A stretch of DNA of 64,000 nt. Source: JBBECF01 sp040881945 (GTDB taxonomy: Bacteria > Pseudomonadota > Alphaproteobacteria > Dongiales > Dongiaceae). Of this stretch, positions 61,602-64,000 are shown one piece after another. The stretch lies in contig JBBECF010000163.1 in assembly GCA_040881945.1 (NCBI GenBank), positions 1 to 64,000 of the forward strand, in the 5' to 3' direction. Below the pieces are notes generated by a model. It was not told where the DNA came from. It was given only the letters and a program-made list of their open reading frames with translations, and searched no databases. The position numbers and the translations under genes were made by a program. Position 1 is the stretch's first letter; each line of letters begins with the position of its first letter.

Positions 61602-62639
61602 ATGCGCCTCCGCACCTTCACCGCCCCGACCATCGCCGACGCCATGCAGCGCGTGCGCGACGAGCTCGGGCTGGACGCGGTCATCCTGTCGACGCAGCGT
61701 CTCGGCCGCGGCGGCGGCGTCAAGGTGACCGCCGGGATCGAGACCGTCGAGTCCTCGTCCGCCGGGTTGAAGCAAGGCGCCCAGGCGGCGATCGAGGCCA
61801 TCGACGCGGTCGGCGCCGCCCTGGAGTTTCACGGACTGCCGCTGCCGATCGCCGACCGCCTGCTGGCGGCCGCCGCCGACCTGCCGGCCGACGACGCGGC
61901 GCTCGCGCTCGCCGGCGCCCTCGACGCCCGCTTCGGGTTCGCGCCCATCGTCGGCGGTCCCGGCTTCGCCGACCCTGGCTACGCCGGAGGCTCCGCCGAG
62001 GCGAGGGCGAGCGGCGCGCCGCGGCCGGTCATGCTGGTCGGCACCCCGGGGGCCGGCAAGACCGCGAGCGTCGCCAAGCTGGCGACCCGGGCACGCCTGG
62101 CCGGACGTCTGGTCACCGCCGTCACCTGCGATACCTTGCGCGCCGGAGCGGTCGAGCAGCTTGCCACGTACACACGCCTGCTGCAGATCCCGGCCTTCCG
62201 CGCCAAGGACGCGGCGACGCTCGTGCGCGCCCTCGGCACCGCCCCCGCCGGCGCCCTGCTGCTCATCGACACGGTCGGCAGCAACCCGCTCGACCCGCGC
62301 GACATGCGCGCGCTGGCGGAGCTGATCGACGCGGCGCGGCCGGAGCTGGCGCTGGTGCTCGCCGCCGGCGGCGACGTTGCGGAGTCGGCGGAATGCGCCG
62401 CCGCCTTCGCCGAGCTCGGTGCCACCCGGCTGATCGCCACGCGCATCGACGCCGCGCGCCGGCTCGGCGGTGTCCTCGCCGCTGCCGATGTCGGCCGCCT
62501 GAGCTTCGCCGAGTTCGGCGTTTCGCCGCAGATCGGCGACGGACTGCTGCCGGTCAATCCGGTGTCGCTCGCCCGGCTGTTGCTGCCGGAAACCGAGGTC
62601 GCCGACGCTACGCAACAAGCGACGGGGACCTCGCGATGA
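61602..62639 (+). CDS. flhF: SRP-like GTPase FlhF
   Basis: This 345-residue protein starts MRLRTFTAPTIADAMQRVRD, typical of FlhF. A P-loop VMLVGTPGAGKTASVAKLAT lies at about 144-163, with TLRAGAVEQLATYTRLL and DTVGSNPLDPRDM. It directs flagellar pole placement. The N domain linker is short compared with other families. It overlaps flhG (ATGA). Confidence 0.92.
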   Translation: MRLRTFTAPTIADAMQRVRDELGLDAVILSTQRLGRGGGVKVTAGIETVESSSAGLKQGAQAAIEAIDAVGAALEFHGLPLPIADRLLAAAADLPADDAALALAGALDARFGFAPIVGGPGFADPGYAGGSAEARASGAPRPVMLVGTPGAGKTASVAKLATRARLAGRLVTAVTCDTLRAGAVEQLATYTRLLQIPAFRAKDAATLVRALGTAPAGALLLIDTVGSNPLDPRDMRALAELIDAARPELALVLAAGGDVAESAECAAAFAELGATRLIATRIDAARRLGGVLAAADVGRLSFAEFGVSPQIGDGLLPVNPVSLARLLLPETEVADATQQATGTSR

Positions 62640-63424
62640 CGGACGCACCGCACGCCTCGGTCCTGCCGCGCGCCCGTCCCGCGATCGCCAACATGATCGC
62701 GGTGGCTTCGGGCAAGGGCGGCGTCGGCAAGACCTGGCTGGCCATCACGCTCGCCCAGGCGCTGGCCGGGGCGGGCCGCCGGGTACTGTTGTTCGACGGC
62801 GATCTCGGCCTGGCCAATGTCGACATCCAGCTCGGGTTGGCGCCGAAGCTCGATCTCGGCACGGTGATCGAGCGCGGCCTGCCGCTGGACCGGGCTATCG
62901 CGCCGGCCCCGGGCGGGTTCGATGTCGTCGCCGGGCGCTCCGGCTCCGGCAGCTTGGCGACGGTTGGCGGCCCCCGGTTGCGCGCGCTGGCCGATGACTT
63001 GGCGGCCGTCGCGCCGCGCTACGATCACACGATCGTCGATCTCGGCGCCGGGATCGAGCGCACCGTGCGTCAGCTTGCCGCCTGGTGCGCCATGTGCCTG
63101 GTGGTCACGACCGACGAGCCGACGGCGCTGACCGATGCCTATGCCTATATCAAGCTGGCGGCCGCCGACGACCGGCGCCGCGACCTGCGCGTCGTCGTCA
63201 ACATGGCGAGCTCGCCGGCCGAGGGCGAGCGCACCTACGGTACCCTGCTCAAGGCCTGCAAGTCGTTCCTCAAGCTGGCGCCGCCGCTGGCCGGCATCGT
63301 CCGTCGCGATGCCCGGGTCAAGGACAGCATCCGCGCGCAGACGCCGACGCTGACGCGCTACCCGACCACGGCCGCCGCCATCGACGTCGAGGCCATCGCG
63401 CGCCGGCTGATCGCCGGGAAATGA
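62636..63424 (+). CDS. flhG: MinD-like ATPase FlhG/FleN
   Basis: This 262-residue protein has the deviant Walker A SGKGGVGKT (25-33), VLLFDGDLGLANVDIQLGL, and VVVTTDEPTALTDAYAYIKL. It limits flagellar number together with FlhF. ATG 62636 overlaps the flhF stop. ATGA coupling continues into the next frame at 63421. Confidence 0.94.
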   Translation: MTDAPHASVLPRARPAIANMIAVASGKGGVGKTWLAITLAQALAGAGRRVLLFDGDLGLANVDIQLGLAPKLDLGTVIERGLPLDRAIAPAPGGFDVVAGRSGSGSLATVGGPRLRALADDLAAVAPRYDHTIVDLGAGIERTVRQLAAWCAMCLVVTTDEPTALTDAYAYIKLAAADDRRRDLRVVVNMASSPAEGERTYGTLLKACKSFLKLAPPLAGIVRRDARVKDSIRAQTPTLTRYPTTAAAIDVEAIARRLIAGK

Positions 63425-64000
63425 CCACGATCCTGCCGCCGTCGAGCCTGCCGCCGGCCGCGCTTCCGCCGACGAGCCAGACCGCGGTGCTGGCCACCGT
63501 CCCCGATCCGCCCGCCGCCGTCGCCGGCGTCCCGGTCGGCACGATCATCACCGGCACCGTCATCGGGCGCGACGCCCGCGGCCTGGTCGCGATCCGGACC
63601 GACAACGGCACCCTCGCCCTGGCCACCCATGCGAACCTGCCGACCGGCAGCACGGTCGCGCTCGAGGTTCGCGTCGCCGGCGCCCGCATGCAACTCATCG
63701 TTCTGTCGGTCAACCCGCCGCCGGGGCCCGGGCGCGCCGCCGCGCCGGGCGCCGGGGCCCCGCCGGCGCCCGGCGGCGCATCCGCGCCGCTTTCGGCCCC
63801 GGCCGGCAACGCCTCCCCGGCTCCGGCCGTGTTGTCCGTCGGCGTGCTGGTCACGGCCGTCGTGACGCAGCCGGCGCCCCCGAAACCTGGCGCCGCGCGG
63901 CGGCGTGACGGCACGGCGACCGACCGGCCATCGGCCGGACCGCGGCTCCCCGGACAGGCCGCGGACCCCGGCCGGCCGGCGTCCGGCAGGCCGCCAACCG
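63421..64000 (+). CDS. Proline/alanine-rich protein after flhG, N-terminal part (FliK-like?)
   Basis: At least 193 residues are seen and the frame runs off the right edge. A short beta-rich segment (VGTIITGTVIGRDARGLVAI, then TDNGTLALATHANLPTGSTV) precedes a Pro/Ala/Gly-rich stretch. Its ATG overlaps the flhG stop, so it is translationally coupled to the flagellar operon. Such N-termini occur in large FliK-like proteins, but the decisive C-terminal domain lies outside the window. Confidence 0.55.
   Translation, partial: MTTILPPSSLPPAALPPTSQTAVLATVPDPPAAVAGVPVGTIITGTVIGRDARGLVAIRTDNGTLALATHANLPTGSTVALEVRVAGARMQLIVLSVNPPPGPGRAAAPGAGAPPAPGGASAPLSAPAGNASPAPAVLSVGVLVTAVVTQPAPPKPGAARRRDGTATDRPSAGPRLPGQAADPGRPASGRPPT

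Overview
This window looks like one chromosomal contig from a high-GC free-living alphaproteobacterium, most like the Rhodospirillales and relatives. No species can be named from the sequence alone. The evidence is the gene set: FlbD, FliX, SciP (DUF1153), MotE, DUF6468, a DksA of the alphaproteobacterial type, sarcosine oxidase SoxBDAG and a GbdR-like regulator. Apparent CtrA boxes and FlbD-type palindromes lie in front of flagellar genes, as in the Caulobacter hierarchy. No tRNA, rRNA, CRISPR array or intact insertion sequence was seen. A 10-N assembly gap lies at 12558-12567.

Layout. (1) 1-9205, methylated-glycine catabolism: the start of a dimethylglycine-dehydrogenase-like gene, a gbdR-like regulator, a DUF4160/DUF2442 pair between ~125-bp direct repeats, an exported alpha/beta hydrolase, a DUF1993 gene, then soxB-soxD-soxA-soxG and a small membrane protein. 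(2) 9320-14960 (minus), a tight operon cheY-cheZ-motB-like 1-motB-like 2-large AMIN/TPR-like periplasmic protein, with a perfect CtrA box upstream. (3) 15081-17892 (minus), fliL-fliM-DUF6468-motE. (4) 18162-21484 (plus), flgF-flgG-flgA-flgH. (5) 21612-22591 (minus), fliX and dksA. (6) 22865-28113 (plus), flgI-flgJ-flgN-like-flgK-flgL-fliW. (7) 28197-41859, a probable flagellin-glycosylation island: CDP-glucose synthesis and dehydration, sugar C-methylation, epimerisation and reduction, acetyl- and methyltransferases, a dioxygenase and two TPR/SPINDLY-type glycosyltransferases. (8) 42189-48574, flagellin-flaG-fliD-fliS and a second flagellin-fliS pair. (9) 48637-52637, fliK-flgD-flgE. (10) 52810-64000, sciP, then fliF-fliG-fliH-fliN-motA-flbD-flhA-flhF-flhG and the start of a further reading frame.

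How it works together. The genes cover rotor and C-ring (FliF, G, M, N), rod, rings and hook (FlgF, G, A, H, I, J, D, E, FliK), junction and cap (FlgK, L, FliD), filament and its chaperones (two flagellins, two FliS, FlaG, FliW, FlgN-like), motor (MotA, two MotB-like proteins, MotE, FliL), chemotaxis output (CheY, CheZ) and regulation (SciP, FlbD, FliX, FlhF, FlhG). The regulatory sites form a consistent picture. CtrA-like boxes (TTAA-N7-TTAA) precede cheY, fliL, fliX, the sugar-nucleotide gene, sciP and fliF. FlbD/ftr-like palindromes (CGGCA-N5-TGCCG) plus sigma-54 promoters precede flgF, flgI and both flagellins, and a palindrome also adjoins the fliF CtrA box. flgB, flgC, fliE, fliI, fliJ, fliP, fliQ, fliR, flhB, csrA, flaF and flbT are not in this window.

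Most notable: the tandem MotB-like pair, one member lacking the proton-binding aspartate, co-transcribed with a large AMIN/TPR-like protein; the noviose-like CDP-sugar island beside the flagellin genes; the reconstructable CtrA/FlbD/sigma-54 promoter map; a frameshifted methyltransferase; a cloverleaf-shaped palindrome that includes the flgH stop codon; and the duplicated gbdR promoter flanking the DUF4160/DUF2442 cassette.
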